A DNA stretch of 64,000 nucleotides from Rhodanobacter sp. B04 (GCF_002001125.1 NZ_MUNV01000016.1:62001-126000); one strand, 5' to 3'; positions 43,779-52,956 are shown, numbered from the stretch's first letter. Numbers and translations: made by a program. Notes: a model not told the origin generated them from the sequence alone.

Positions 43779-44672
43779 CTAGTTGCTACGGGCGAGCAGG
43801 TCTTCCACTTCGTGCAGCTGCGGCATGCCGCCCTGTGCGCCGAGCTTGCCGACCGACAGTGCGGCGGCGGCGCAGGCCTTGCGCACGGCTGCAGCCAAGC
43901 CTTCGCGCAGGAACACCGCCAGCGCGGCGTTGAACGTATCGCCGGCGCCGGTGCTGTCGACGACGTCGACCTGGAAACCGGATTGATGGCTTGGTTCCCC
44001 CTGTTCGCGATACCACGCACCTTCGGCGCCGCGGGTGAGCACGACGGGGCATGGCGCTTGTCGCATCAGCGCACGGAAGTCTTCGGTGGAATCGGCGCCA
44101 AGCAGGATGGCGAGCTCGTGCTGGTTCGGCGTGACGTAGCGGGCGAGTTTGAGCCAGTTGGTGGGCAGCTTCTGCGCGGGGGCCGGGTTCAGGATCACCG
44201 GTACCTCAAGTCGATGGCCGAGGCGCAAGGTGGCTTCCACGGTTTCCAGCGGAATCTCCATCTGCACCAGCACGGCATCGGCACGGGCGATCAGGTCCTG
44301 CGCGCGTTCGACTTGCGTCGGCGTGACGCGCGCGTTCGCGGCGGGCACCACGATGATCTGGTTTTCGCCCTCGGCGACAGTGATCGAGGCGGTGCCGCTG
44401 GCGCAATCGCCGAGTTCGATGGTGTGGGAGAGGTCGATGTTCTCGGCGGCCAGGCCCTGGCGCAGTTGCCTGCCGAAGGCGTCGTCGCCAGTCGCGCCGA
44501 CGAGTGCCACCGTGGCGCCCAGCCGCGCCGCCGCCACCGCCTGGTTCGCGCCTTTGCCGCCGGGCACGGTGAGGAAGCGTTCGCCGAGGATGGTTTCGCC
44601 GGGGCCGACAAAGCGCGCCGCCTGGGTCACCAGGTCCATGTTGATGCTGCCGACGACAACGATACGGGTCAT
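43779..44672 (-). CDS. rbsK: Ribokinase
   Basis: 297 residues. PfkB-family motifs: VVGSINMDLVTQAARF at the start, VPGGKGANQAVAAARLGA (signature 1) and DSTGAGDTFNAALAVFL (signature 2, catalytic Asp in GAGD). The sequence order and GGKGANQA core are those of ribokinase, which phosphorylates D-ribose at O5. No rbs transporter or repressor is adjacent, so ribose may come from nucleoside salvage. Zero bases separate its stop from that of mnmE. Confidence 0.9.
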   Translation of the reverse strand: MTRIVVVGSINMDLVTQAARFVGPGETILGERFLTVPGGKGANQAVAAARLGATVALVGATGDDAFGRQLRQGLAAENIDLSHTIELGDCASGTASITVAEGENQIIVVPAANARVTPTQVERAQDLIARADAVLVQMEIPLETVEATLRLGHRLEVPVILNPAPAQKLPTNWLKLARYVTPNQHELAILLGADSTEDFRALMRQAPCPVVLTRGAEGAWYREQGEPSHQSGFQVDVVDSTGAGDTFNAALAVFLREGLAAAVRKACAAAALSVGKLGAQGGMPQLHEVEDLLARSN

Positions 44673-44736
44673 GACATCCCTGGTCGATCAATCGAGAAAG
44701 GATTGAGCATAAGCGATTGCGTCGCACAGTAAAGAC

Positions 44737-44763
44737 GAAGGACCGGCAACGAGCCGGTCCTTC
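44737..44763 (-). terminator. Terminator of the LTXXQ-like gene
   Basis: GAAGGACCGGC (44737-44747) pairs with GCCGGTCCTTC (44753-44763) across a 5-nt loop; on the minus strand it is followed by GTCTTTACT. It lies 23 bp after the stop at 44787. Confidence 0.78.
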
Positions 44764-44786
44764 GATGGGCTGAGTGCAAGGTCGCT

Positions 44787-45221
44787 TTACTGTTTGTCGG
44801 AGTCGTCGTCGCTCGAATTCTTCTTGTCCTGACGGCGCTGCATGGCCTGCTGCTGCATCTGCTGGTATTGCTGCTTCTGGCTGTCGGTGAGTACGGCCTG
44901 CAGCTGGGTGTTGCTGTCCTGCATGATCGAACGCATCTTGGCGCGACGATCGCGTGGCGCCAGCGTGTTGTCCGCGCGCAACTGCTGCATCTGCTGCTGC
45001 CGGTTCTGCAGGATCGGCTCGATCCTGGCGGCTTGATCGGGGGTGAGTTGAAGCTTGCGGCTGAGGCGTGCGATCTGGCGCTGCGGATCGGGTGCCTGGT
45101 GTGTGGGCTTGCTTGCCGCTGAATCGGCGGAGGTGTCTTGGAATGGCCGTGCCATGACGGCGCCGGTGCCGGCGATGCCCAGGACGAAGCCGAGCAGGAC
45201 AAGGCGAAGAACAGGTTTCAT
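44787..45221 (-). CDS. Spy/CpxP-like LTXXQ periplasmic protein
   Basis: 144 residues from ATG 45219-45221. A signal peptide (about 1-28, MKPVLRLVLLGFVLGIAGTG) is followed by a helical domain with LQLTPDQAARIEPIL (the LTxxQ motif, about 61-75) and a second partial repeat, LTDSQKQQYQQMQQQ, plus a Gln-rich coiled coil and an acidic/basic tail (DDDSDKQ). This resembles Spy/CpxP chaperone-like envelope proteins, though the family is broad and the two-motif pattern is degenerate. Likely periplasmic and stress-linked. Confidence 0.75.
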   Translation of the reverse strand: MKPVLRLVLLGFVLGIAGTGAVMARPFQDTSADSAASKPTHQAPDPQRQIARLSRKLQLTPDQAARIEPILQNRQQQMQQLRADNTLAPRDRRAKMRSIMQDSNTQLQAVLTDSQKQQYQQMQQQAMQRRQDKKNSSDDDSDKQ

Positions 45222-45417
45222 CGCGAGATCTCCAGAATGGATGGGCAACAGGGCACGGAACGCGAGACACGTCACAAGCGTTGACCGAGGTCTCTCGATT
45301 TCATTGCCTGGCCTTGCGATGGGCGGCCCATATCGAGCTGAAGAGCCAATCAGCGCTTGAAACATGAAGGGTCGCCCCGATCCCTTGTGCATTGCCACCG
45401 ATGGCGAGGAGACAGCA

Positions 45418-46107
45418 ATGATCGAACTGCATTACTGGCCAACACCGAACGGCCACAAGATCACGATGTTCCTCGAGGAAGCCGGCCTGCCGTATGAGAT
45501 CAGGCCGGTGAACATCGGCAAGGGCGAGCAGTTCAGGCCGGAGTTCCTGCGGATCTCGCCGAACAACCGGATGCCGGCGATCGTCGACCATGCACCGGCC
45601 GATGGCGGCGCGCCCATCAGTGTGTTCGAGTCAGGCGCGATCCTGCAGTATCTGGCGGAGAAGAGTGGCCGCTTTCTGCCAACCGATCCGCGCGGCCGCA
45701 CTGCCGTGATGGAGTGGCTGTTCTGGCAGGTGGGCGGGCTGGGTCCGATGCTGGGACAGAACCATCACTTCAACCGCTACGCACCGGAGAAGATTCCATA
45801 CGCGATCGATCGCTATGTCAACGAAACCCACCGCCTGTATGGCGTACTGGACAGACGTCTGGATGGCCAAACGTATATTGCCGGGACGGAGTACACGATT
45901 GCCGACATGGCGGCCTACCCGTGGATCGTGCCGCATCAGGCGCAGGGCATGACGCTGGAAGAATTTCCGCACCTTATGCGGTGGTTCGAATTGGTCCGCG
46001 CACGAGCCGCGACGGAACGCGCGTATGCGCTCGGTGAAACGATCAAGGAGCAGACCGACCTGCGCACGGATGAAGAGGCGCGCAAGGTCCTGTTCGGGCA
46101 AAGATAG
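45418..46107 (+). CDS. Glutathione S-transferase, YghU/YfcG-type
   Basis: 229 residues from ATG 45418, with GAGGA 8-12 bp upstream. The N-terminal thioredoxin fold begins MIELHYWPTPNGHKITMFLE, with the TPNGHK motif of the YfcG/YghU (Nu-class) disulfide-bond oxidoreductases; FRPEFLRISPNNRMPAIVDH and VFESGAILQYLAE bind glutathione. The C-terminal helical domain (about 90-210) has YTIADMAAYPW. Such proteins have low transferase but high disulfide reductase activity with two GSH molecules. It stands alone. Confidence 0.9.
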   Translation: MIELHYWPTPNGHKITMFLEEAGLPYEIRPVNIGKGEQFRPEFLRISPNNRMPAIVDHAPADGGAPISVFESGAILQYLAEKSGRFLPTDPRGRTAVMEWLFWQVGGLGPMLGQNHHFNRYAPEKIPYAIDRYVNETHRLYGVLDRRLDGQTYIAGTEYTIADMAAYPWIVPHQAQGMTLEEFPHLMRWFELVRARAATERAYALGETIKEQTDLRTDEEARKVLFGQR

Positions 46108-46137
46108 CGCCGGCTCTACGCCGGCGCTGCGCCGCGC

Positions 46138-46758
46138 TCAGTGCGCGCGGCCGATCCCGGAGTCATCGCCCTGTTCGAGCAGGGCCGGTGCCGGTCCTGC
46201 CACTGCCAGCAGCGACTGCGCGTAGCTGTCCTCGATGCTGACGGTGGAGACCTCGTCCCAGCTGAAGAACGAAGCCTCACGCATCCACTCCGCGTCGGGG
46301 CTGAGTTCCTGCATGTAGAAACCATCGTCGTCGACACTGACCAGCCGGCCGATGTAGCAGACCTCGGCTTCGTCCTCGCTGTCCACGTGCACGCCGATCA
46401 CCGGTGCCTGCGCACCGGCGGCCTGGATCACCTCGCGGATGTTGTCCAGCGGGAATCCGCGTGGCGGGCGCGGCAGGATGTGCTTCAGCGCCAGCGCCTT
46501 CTCGAAGAACACGTGGTGCTTGTCCGGCGACTCCAGCTCGGAAATGTCGCGATGGCGCATCACGTACATGCCGTCGTAGGTGATGCCGTCGCCGACCACC
46601 CACAGCAGGAAGAACTCGCGCCCGACACCGCCCACGTAGCCGCAGAAACTGCCGTGCTCGAGGTCCTCGCGCCACAACCGCACCAGCGTCTGCTTCTGCT
46701 GCGCTTCGCGCAGCTGGGCGCGCTGGCCGGTGTTTTTCAATTCGATGATGTTGGTCAC
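46138..46758 (-). CDS. Conserved hypothetical protein, 206 aa
   Basis: No named family is recognised. It begins MTNIIELKNTGQRAQLREAQ and has two similar-looking beta-rich halves: SFCGYVGGVGREFFLLWVVG near residue 40 and EVCYIGRLVSVDDDGFYMQE near residue 135, the latter pair resembling an SH3-like or Sm-like strand layout. No signal peptide or membrane span. The acidic C-terminal half (DSEDEAEV, DDDG) suggests a soluble cytosolic protein. It is transcribed away from the GST gene and lies 50 bp downstream of hslU on the same strand. Confidence 0.7.
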   Translation of the reverse strand: MTNIIELKNTGQRAQLREAQQKQTLVRLWREDLEHGSFCGYVGGVGREFFLLWVVGDGITYDGMYVMRHRDISELESPDKHHVFFEKALALKHILPRPPRGFPLDNIREVIQAAGAQAPVIGVHVDSEDEAEVCYIGRLVSVDDDGFYMQELSPDAEWMREASFFSWDEVSTVSIEDSYAQSLLAVAGPAPALLEQGDDSGIGRAH

Positions 46759-46808
46759 GGCGCCATTTTAACAGATCGGTCCGACGGGCTTGTTTACAGG
46801 ATGTAGCG

Positions 46809-48146
46809 TTACAGGATGTAGCGGCTGAGGTCTTCGTTCTGAACCAGGCTGCCAAGACTTTTGTCTACATGTTCGGCGTCGATCAAGTAATTTTCGCCGT
46901 ATTTGTCAGCTGCTTCGTAGGAGATTTTCTCGAGCAGGCGCTCCATCACGGTATGCAGCCGGCGTGCGCCGATGTTCTCGGTGCGCTCGTTCACCTGGAA
47001 CGCCACCTCGGCCAGCCGGTCGATGCCCGAATCGGTGAACTCGATCGTCACGCCTTCGGTGCCGAGCAAGGCCACGTACTGCTTGGTCAGCGCGTTGTGC
47101 GGCTCGCGCAGGATCCGCTTGAAGTCGTCGACCGACAGTGCGGACAACTCGACGCGGATCGGAAGCCGGCCCTGCAACTCCGGAATCAGGTCCGACGGCT
47201 TGGCCAGCGAGAACGCGCCGGAGGCGATGAACAGCATGTGGTCGGTCTTGATCGGGCCGTACTTGGTCGACACGGTGGAGCCTTCCACCAGCGGCAGCAA
47301 GTCGCGCTGCACGCCTTCGCGGCTGACGCCGGCGTGGCCGTGGTCGCCGCGCTGGGCGACCTTGTCGATCTCGTCGATGAACACGATACCGTTCTGCTCG
47401 GCCGCCTCCATCGCCTGCGCACGGATTTCCTCGTCGTTGAGCAGCTTGCCCGCTTCCTCATCGATCAGCAGCGGGCGCGCCAGCTTGATCGCCAGTTTGC
47501 GCTGCTGGGTCTTGGCGCCGCCGATGTTCTGGAACATCTGGCGCAACTGCGCGCCCATCTCCTCCATGCCGGGCGGCGACATGATCTCCACGCCCACGTT
47601 CATGGCGAAATCCAGCTCGATCTCGCGTTCGTCCAGCGCGCCTTCGCACAGCTGCTTGCGCAGCTTCTGGCGGGTATCGCTGTCGATCGCCGGGGTGGCG
47701 GCATCGTGGCTCCAGTCGGTCGCCGTCTGCCGGCGCGGCAGCAGGGCGTCGAGGATGCGGTCCTCGGCGCGATCCTCGGCCTGGGTGCGCACGCGCTTGA
47801 TCGCGTGTTCGCGGGTCAACTTGTAGGCCACATCGGCGAGGTCGCGGATGATCGATTCCACGTCCTTGCCGACGTAACCGACCTCGGTGAACTTGGTCGC
47901 CTCGACTTTCACGAACGGCGCGTTTGCCAGCGTGGCGAGGCGGCGTGCGATTTCGGTCTTGCCGACGCCGGTCGGGCCGATCATCAGGATGTTCTTCGGC
48001 GTGATCTCGTTGCGCATTTCCGGCGGCAGCTGCATGCGCCGCCAGCGGCTGCGCAGCGCCACCGCCACGGCACGCTTGGCGTCGTGCTGGCCGATGATGT
48101 AGCGGTCGAGTTCGTTGACGATTTCGCGGGGAGTGAGTTCGCTCAT
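46809..48146 (-). CDS. hslU: HslU ATPase of the HslUV protease
   Basis: 445 residues from ATG 48144-48146 ([10 protein letters not shown]). Walker [16 protein letters not shown], the pore-loop segment [15 protein letters not shown], an intermediate domain rich in charged residues, Walker [16 protein letters not shown] and the C-terminal EDLSRYIL that docks into HslV. It unfolds substrates and feeds them to the HslV chamber. The normal hslV-hslU order holds, but 129 bp with a REP-like hairpin separate them. Confidence 0.97.
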   Translation of the reverse strand: MSELTPREIVNELDRYIIGQHDAKRAVAVALRSRWRRMQLPPEMRNEITPKNILMIGPTGVGKTEIARRLATLANAPFVKVEATKFTEVGYVGKDVESIIRDLADVAYKLTREHAIKRVRTQAEDRAEDRILDALLPRRQTATDWSHDAATPAIDSDTRQKLRKQLCEGALDEREIELDFAMNVGVEIMSPPGMEEMGAQLRQMFQNIGGAKTQQRKLAIKLARPLLIDEEAGKLLNDEEIRAQAMEAAEQNGIVFIDEIDKVAQRGDHGHAGVSREGVQRDLLPLVEGSTVSTKYGPIKTDHMLFIASGAFSLAKPSDLIPELQGRLPIRVELSALSVDDFKRILREPHNALTKQYVALLGTEGVTIEFTDSGIDRLAEVAFQVNERTENIGARRLHTVMERLLEKISYEAADKYGENYLIDAEHVDKSLGSLVQNEDLSRYIL

Positions 48147-48173
48147 GGATACACCGGAAAGGTAGGTTTTCTT

Positions 48174-48249
48174 CGTCATCCCGGCGAAAGCCGGGACCCA
48201 GTGCCTGTAACGGCAACGACGCTGGATCCCGGCTTTCGCCGGGATGACG
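48174..48249. repeat. REP-like perfect inverted repeat between hslV and hslU
   Basis: The 28-bp arms 48174-48201 and 48222-48249 pair with one mismatch around a 20-bp loop; the core is CGTCATCCCGGCGAAAGCCG. This is the intergenic repeat family of which 4447-4604 is a degenerate copy, and GTCATCCCAGCGAA at about 19780-19793 is a remnant. In the transcript it makes a very stable stem-loop that could separate or stabilise the hslV and hslU parts. Confidence 0.85.
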
Positions 48250-48275
48250 CTGAGGAGGTCCGTCGTGTGATGCGT

Positions 48276-48812
48276 CTACAGCTCTTCGATCGACACGTTG
48301 TGATTGGTGTAGATGCAGATGTCGCCGGCGATCTTCAACGCCTTTTCGACAATGGTGCGCGCATCCAGTTCGGTATTTTCCAGCAGGGCCAGCGCGGCCG
48401 ACTGCGCGAACGGGCCGCCGGAACCGATCGCGATCAGGCCGTGCTCGGGTTCCACCACGTCGCCATTGCCGGAGATCAGCAGCGAGGTTTCCTTGTCGGC
48501 TACCGCCAGCATCGCCTCGAGCCGGCCGAAACGGCGATCGGTGCGCCATTCCTTGGCCATTTCCACCGCCGCGCGGGTGAGGTTGTTGTTGTGCTTTTCG
48601 AGCTTCTGCTCGAACAGCTCGAACAGGGTGAACGCATCGGCGGTGGCGCCGGCAAAACCGGCCACCACGTCGCCGCTCTTGCCGAGGCGGCGTACCTTGC
48701 GCGCGTTGCCCTTCATCACCGTATTGCCGAGCGTGACCTGGCCGTCGCTGCCGATCACGACGCGACCTTCGCGGCGCACGCAGACGATGGTGGTGGCGTG
48801 GAAGGATTCCAT
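48276..48812 (-). CDS. hslV: HslV peptidase of the HslUV protease
   Basis: 178 residues. The precursor begins [18 protein letters not shown]; removal of the first six residues exposes the catalytic N-terminal Thr7, a short propeptide also seen in xanthomonads. [20 protein letters not shown] and [12 protein letters not shown]-type segments ([18 protein letters not shown]) complete the proteasome-like fold. The dodecamer degrades unfolded and heat-shock proteins with HslU. Confidence 0.97.
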   Translation of the reverse strand: MESFHATTIVCVRREGRVVIGSDGQVTLGNTVMKGNARKVRRLGKSGDVVAGFAGATADAFTLFELFEQKLEKHNNNLTRAAVEMAKEWRTDRRFGRLEAMLAVADKETSLLISGNGDVVEPEHGLIAIGSGGPFAQSAALALLENTELDARTIVEKALKIAGDICIYTNHNVSIEEL

Positions 48813-48889
48813 AAGAACTCCGCAGACAGTGGATTCCGCTGAGGTGGGGCCGTGCCGGTGTGAATCCAAGCGGCGGGCGCGACGGCGGC

Positions 48890-49222
48890 TCAGCGACGGT
48901 TCCACAGCAGCACGGCGGCCGCGGCAAAGGTGCACCACACCAGTAGCGCGCAGGCGAGTGCCGGCAACAGGCGCATGCGATCGACCAGCCAGTACAGCGC
49001 CAGCAGATAAGCCACATACGGCACCACGGCCCACAGACCGAACACGATGGTGGCCTTCAGCTCGGCGTGGCCGCGTTCGCTGCCCACGATGTAGTGCGCC
49101 ATCAGCGCGAAGGTGGGAAACAGCGGCAACAGGCCGGCGATGTAGTAGTTGCGGGTGCGTGCCAGCAGGCCGATCAGCAACACCATCAGCGCGCCAATCA
49201 GCGATTTGATGAGCAGGCTCAT
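48890..49222 (-). CDS. glpM: GlpM-family inner-membrane protein
   Basis: 110 residues from ATG 49220-49222 with four hydrophobic spans: [58 protein letters not shown] and [20 protein letters not shown]. The first half ([20 protein letters not shown]) is the GlpM signature, first described beside glycerol genes in Pseudomonas with an effect on alginate. No glp gene is nearby. It sits between xerC (22 bp) and hslV (77 bp) on the same strand, an insertion relative to the usual xerC-hslV adjacency. Confidence 0.85.
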   Translation of the reverse strand: MSLLIKSLIGALMVLLIGLLARTRNYYIAGLLPLFPTFALMAHYIVGSERGHAELKATIVFGLWAVVPYVAYLLALYWLVDRMRLLPALACALLVWCTFAAAAVLLWNRR

Positions 49223-49244
49223 GCGCGATCCGGTCCGTTGGCGC

Positions 49245-50150
49245 TCACTTGCGCCGCGCGCGCGGATGCGCGGCGTCGTAGACCTTGGCCAGATGCTGGA
49301 AATCCAGGTGGGTGTAGATCTGCGTGGTGGCGATGTCGGCATGACCGAGCAGTTCCTGCACCGCGCGCAGGTCGCCGGAGGATTCCAGCATGTGGCTGGC
49401 GAAGGTATGTCGCAGCAGATGCGGATGGATGTGTTTCGGGATGCCCTGCTGCAGCGCCAGCTTGTTCATGCGCAGCTGCACCGTGCGCGGGTTGATCGGC
49501 GCGCCGCGGCGGCCGCGGAAGACCGCATCGTCCGCCGGCATGCTGCCCTGCTCCGCACCGAGTGCGCGCAGGGCGGCGACGGCGTGGCGGCCGACCGGCA
49601 CGATGCGGGTCTTGCTGCCCTTGCCGAGCACGCGCACTTCGCCATCGTCCAGCCTGAGGTCCGCCCAGCGCAGGCCGACCAGTTCGGACAGGCGCAGGCC
49701 GCTGGAGTAGAACAACTCCAGCATCGCGCGGTCGCGCACCGCCAGTTTGCCGCCACTGTCGGTCTCCACCAGCGCACCGGCTTCGTCCACGTCGAGTACC
49801 TGCGGCAGCTTGCGGCGCACCTTCGGGCCACGCACGCCGAGCAGCGGATCGCTGGCGAGCAGGCCTTCGCGGCTGAGCTGGCGGAACAGGCTGCGGCAGG
49901 ACGAGAGCAGGCGCTGCAGGCTCTTCGGCGCCAGGCCATCATCCTTGCCGGGTTTGCCGCGATGTTCGCTGGCCACGAAGCTGCGCATCCGGTTCGGGTC
50001 GAGCGCATCGAACGAAGCCAGCTGTTGCGCCTGCATGAAACGCAGCAGCTTGGCCAGGTCGCGGCGGTAACCGTCGACGGTGTGTGGCGAAGCCTGTCGC
50101 TCGCCGGCGAGACGGGCGAGCCAGTGCTCGACCTGTTGCTCAGGCGTCAT
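49245..50150 (-). CDS. xerC: Tyrosine recombinase XerC
   Basis: 301 residues. The N-terminal SAM-like core-binding domain (about 1-90) precedes the catalytic domain with Arg153 (SSGLRLSELVGL), Lys177, His244 and Arg247 (HPHLLRHTFASHM), His270 and the nucleophile Tyr279 (IATTQIYTHL). With XerD it resolves chromosome dimers at dif. The lptM-dapF-DUF484-xerC order is the conserved neighbourhood, which favours XerC over XerD or a phage integrase. Confidence 0.95.
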   Translation of the reverse strand: MTPEQQVEHWLARLAGERQASPHTVDGYRRDLAKLLRFMQAQQLASFDALDPNRMRSFVASEHRGKPGKDDGLAPKSLQRLLSSCRSLFRQLSREGLLASDPLLGVRGPKVRRKLPQVLDVDEAGALVETDSGGKLAVRDRAMLELFYSSGLRLSELVGLRWADLRLDDGEVRVLGKGSKTRIVPVGRHAVAALRALGAEQGSMPADDAVFRGRRGAPINPRTVQLRMNKLALQQGIPKHIHPHLLRHTFASHMLESSGDLRAVQELLGHADIATTQIYTHLDFQHLAKVYDAAHPRARRK

Positions 50151-50156
50151 CGCGGC

Positions 50157-50843
50157 TCAGGAGACGTCCCGCGCGCGCGCCAGGGCGGCGGTGATGGTGG
50201 CGGCGATCATCTTGAGGAACAGCGTGCCCATGCCGGGCTGGAAGCGGTCCGGGCTGTGGCTGCCGATCGCCAGGATGCCGGCGTCGCCCAGCCGCATCAT
50301 CGCGACCGAGCGGATCTGCCCGGCATCGGCACCGAACAGCCGGCCGAGCTTTTCGTTGGACAGGCGCCCGGAGACGGGTTCGTTGTGCTGCAGGAAGTCG
50401 GCGAACTCCGGCAGCGCGCTGGCGCCGCCGGCCACCTGTTGCAGCCAGTCGGCCCGCGGCAGTTGCGGCTCGTCGCCGAACAGCAACAGGCTTACCTGTT
50501 CGGTGTGAAAATCCGCGCTGAGCTTGGCCATCACCGTGCGTGCAGTCACCTCCAGCGTGTTGGCGCGCATCAGGGCCACGGTCAGCGCGTGCACGCGTTC
50601 CATCAGTTTCTCGTTTTCGGCGGCGATCTCGATCAGCTCGGCCAGGCGGCGTTCCAGTTCGGCGTTCTTGTCGCGCAGGCTTTGCAGCTGGTACACCGCC
50701 AGCGAGGACACCGCGCCCTGTTCGCGCGGCATCGTCAGCTTGGCCGCCAGGTCGGGGTACTCGCTGAGGAATTCAGGGTGACGCTTCAGGTAGGCGGCGA
50801 CCACGCGAGCCTGGGTGGCGTCATCGAGCAGGGTTGCGGTCAT
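50157..50843 (-). CDS. DUF484-family protein
   Basis: 228 residues from ATG 50841-50843. The N-terminus VVAAYLKRHPEFLSEYPDLA is the DUF484 hallmark, followed by a coiled coil (LRDKNAELERRLAELIEIAA, about 55-85) and a GAF-like domain (about 95-225; SVAMMRLGDAGILAIGSHSP, DRFQPGMGTLFLKMI). It is encoded between dapF and xerC in most gammaproteobacteria, but its role is not known. Its stop lies 6 bp from the xerC start. Confidence 0.92.
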   Translation of the reverse strand: MTATLLDDATQARVVAAYLKRHPEFLSEYPDLAAKLTMPREQGAVSSLAVYQLQSLRDKNAELERRLAELIEIAAENEKLMERVHALTVALMRANTLEVTARTVMAKLSADFHTEQVSLLLFGDEPQLPRADWLQQVAGGASALPEFADFLQHNEPVSGRLSNEKLGRLFGADAGQIRSVAMMRLGDAGILAIGSHSPDRFQPGMGTLFLKMIAATITAALARARDVS

Positions 50844-50937
50844 GCGCGAATGTCCTCGAACCGGTGCGGAGCATGCTGGAAAGGCGTGCCGTCCGGCTGG
50901 AGTGTGCGATGGACGCGGGCGCGCTTCAACCGGTGCG

Positions 50938-51786
50938 TCAGGCCCTGAGGGCGGCAACCGTCCATTCGCCCTCGAAGGCGAAGGCGGCCGGGCCGGTCAT
51001 CCACAGGGTGTGGCCAGGGCCGGTCCAGTCGATCCGCAAGGTGCCGCCGGGCAGTTCCACCCGGACCCGGTCATCGACTTCGCCGCGTTGATGCAGCACC
51101 GCCATCGCCGCACAGGCGCCGGTGCCGCAGGCCAGCGTCCAGCCGGCGCCGCGCTCGTGCACGCGCAGGCGCAGGCGGCCGCGATCGACGCGCTGCACGA
51201 AACCGGCGTTGGCACCCTGCCCGAAGCGGCTATGGCCGGACAGCAGCGGGCCAAGTTGCAACAGCTCGGGCGCGTCCAGGTCGGGCACGGTCACCACCAC
51301 GTGCGGATTGCCCATCGACACCGCGCCGACCTCCAGCGTGTGATCGCCGGTCTCTATCGTGTAGCGTTCGGCAGTCGCGGCCGCCGTCAGCGGGATGCGG
51401 GCCGCCTCGAACACCGGCTCGCCCATGTCGACGGTGACTTCGTGGGGCCCGAGCAGGCGCACCGTCACCGGGCCGGACGGACTCTCGATCATGACGCTGC
51501 TGTCGAGCGCCAGCGCACCGGCACGATGCAGCCACGCCGCCACGCAGCGCACGCCGTTGCCGCACTGGCCCGAAGGCGAACCGTCGGCGTTCCAGATGCC
51601 GTAATAAAAAGCACAGGACGGATCGCGTGCCGGCTCCACGCTCAGCAGCTGGTCGAAACCCACGCCGGTATGCCGGTCGGCCAGCGCACGGATCTGCGCG
51701 GTATCCAGCGGGAAATCACGCTGCCGGCAATCCAGCACGACAAAGTCGTTGCCGATGCCATGCATTTTCGAGAAATGCAGTTGCAT
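50938..51786 (-). CDS. dapF: Diaminopimelate epimerase
   Basis: 282 residues from ATG 51784-51786 (MQLHFSKMHGIGNDFVVLDC). The two catalytic cysteines are Cys75 (GQCGNGVRC) and Cys220 (ACGTGACA). It interconverts L,L- and meso-diaminopimelate for lysine and peptidoglycan synthesis. A much longer open frame extends upstream but is out of family. lptM is 13 bp upstream and DUF484 94 bp downstream. Confidence 0.97.
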   Translation of the reverse strand: MQLHFSKMHGIGNDFVVLDCRQRDFPLDTAQIRALADRHTGVGFDQLLSVEPARDPSCAFYYGIWNADGSPSGQCGNGVRCVAAWLHRAGALALDSSVMIESPSGPVTVRLLGPHEVTVDMGEPVFEAARIPLTAAATAERYTIETGDHTLEVGAVSMGNPHVVVTVPDLDAPELLQLGPLLSGHSRFGQGANAGFVQRVDRGRLRLRVHERGAGWTLACGTGACAAMAVLHQRGEVDDRVRVELPGGTLRIDWTGPGHTLWMTGPAAFAFEGEWTVAALRA

Positions 51787-51799
51787 GGTGTGGGCCGGT

Positions 51800-51985
51800 T
51801 CAGTACTGGTCGTTGTCTTGGTCTTGTGTTTCCACACTCGACGCCGGGGCCGGTGCGCGCGGTTTCGCCGTACTCGATGCCGACGCCGGCTTGGTCGGCG
51901 GCAACACCAGCGGGCCTTTCTGGCCGCAGCCGGCAAGCAGGGCGACAACAAGGCAGAGCGGCGGCAGCAAGAGGGATCGGCGCAT
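51800..51985 (-). CDS. lptM: LptM (YifL)-family LPS-translocon lipoprotein
   Basis: 61 residues. A lipoprotein signal with lipobox L-A-G-C20, then GQKGPLVLPP, the conserved LptM segment CGxKGPLxLP, and a disordered Ala/Pro/Ser tail ending in acidic residues. LptM stabilises the LptD-LptE outer-membrane LPS translocon and aids LptD disulfide formation in E. coli. The tight coupling to dapF is the standard arrangement. Confidence 0.92.
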   Translation of the reverse strand: MRRSLLLPPLCLVVALLAGCGQKGPLVLPPTKPASASSTAKPRAPAPASSVETQDQDNDQY

Positions 51986-52104
51986 GGCAGGGCTTCCTGT
52001 GGACGGTCGCAGTATAGCGAGGCCCGCTGAACCAGCCGCAGTGCCAGGCCATCGCCGTTATGATGCACGGCAGCGCGCACGCCGAGGCGACGAGGAGAGC
52101 AACG

Positions 52105-52794
52105 ATGGAGTGGAGCACGCTGCTGCGCATGCCGATGACGGTGCTGCTGGTGCTGGCGGCGGTCTTCCTGCTGGTGACGCTGGCGCAGCTGGTGGTGCTG
52201 CGTCGGCACCTGCACGACGGCCGACGGCTGGCGGCCGGCTGGCGTGCCTTGCTGTGCCTGCTCTGTCTCGGACTCACCCTGCTGCTGGCCGGCACCGGTA
52301 TCGCATTGCGTGGTTACCGCTTGCTGGCCGAGGAAACGCCGGTGGTCGATATCGATGCCCGCATCCTGTCGCCGCAGCGCTGGGCGCTCACCCTGAGCTG
52401 GCCCGACGGCAGCACGCGGCAGGTGCAGTTGTCCGGCGACGACTGGCGCGTCGAGGCGGTGGTGCTGAAGTGGAAACTGCCCGCGCTGCTGGCCGGGTTG
52501 CCGCCGCTGTACCGGCTCGACCGGCTGTCCGGTCGCTATGACGACCCCGCGCAGGAGGCGAGTGCACCGCGCACCGTGATCAGCCTGGGCGAGGCTGGCG
52601 CCTTCGATCTGCTCGATCTGAAGAAGCAATATCCGCAGTGGCTGCCCGAAGTCGACACGCTCTACGGCAGCGGTGCGTTCCTGCCGCTGGTCGATCAGGG
52701 CCACTACAGCATCAGCCTGATGCGCACCGGCGCCCTGGTGGCGCGACCGGATGATGCCACCGCGCAGCGGATCGGTTCGCCACTCGGCGGCTGA
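52105..52794 (+). CDS. Conserved membrane protein of unknown function
   Basis: 229 residues from ATG 52105, with GAGGAG at 52092-52097. Two membrane spans (about 9-31, MTVLLVLAAVFLLVTLAQLV; about 47-68, ALLCLLCLGLTLLLAGTGIA) precede a soluble domain, probably periplasmic, of about 160 residues with beta-like segments (RWALTLSWPDGSTRQVQLSG, DDWRVEAVVLKWKLPAL, YRLDRLSGRYDDP). No catalytic motif is evident and the family is not recognised. It diverges from lptM-dapF with 119 bp between. Confidence 0.7.
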   Translation: MEWSTLLRMPMTVLLVLAAVFLLVTLAQLVVLRRHLHDGRRLAAGWRALLCLLCLGLTLLLAGTGIALRGYRLLAEETPVVDIDARILSPQRWALTLSWPDGSTRQVQLSGDDWRVEAVVLKWKLPALLAGLPPLYRLDRLSGRYDDPAQEASAPRTVISLGEAGAFDLLDLKKQYPQWLPEVDTLYGSGAFLPLVDQGHYSISLMRTGALVARPDDATAQRIGSPLGG

Positions 52795-52925
52795 AGAGCG
52801 CACAAGGCCGGATCCGGGGGCGACGCCCAACTGCGGATAAATCGCAGGATCTTGAGCTGCTGCGCACATGCATCGCACTGCTAGATTTGCGCCGCAACCT
52901 GCCGGCTGGCAGGCATGCCGAAGTG

Positions 52926-52956
52926 GATCCCGCGCTGCCCGACCAGGCGCGGGATC
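52926..52956 (+). promoter_or_regulatory. 5'-leader hairpin before the 90-aa exported protein
   Basis: GATCCCGCGC (52926-52935) pairs perfectly with GCGCGGGATC (52947-52956) over an 11-nt loop. It ends 43 bp before the ATG at 53000 and 30 bp before its AGGAGA site. It may be a mRNA-stability or regulatory hairpin, or the terminator of the gene ending at 52794 (no T-run). Confidence 0.45.

Noticed and set aside
51787-52878. Upstream extension of dapF to a 646-codon protein
   Set aside because: Diaminopimelate epimerase starts MQLHFSKMHGIGND at 51786, and lptM and a plus-strand membrane gene occupy the extension.
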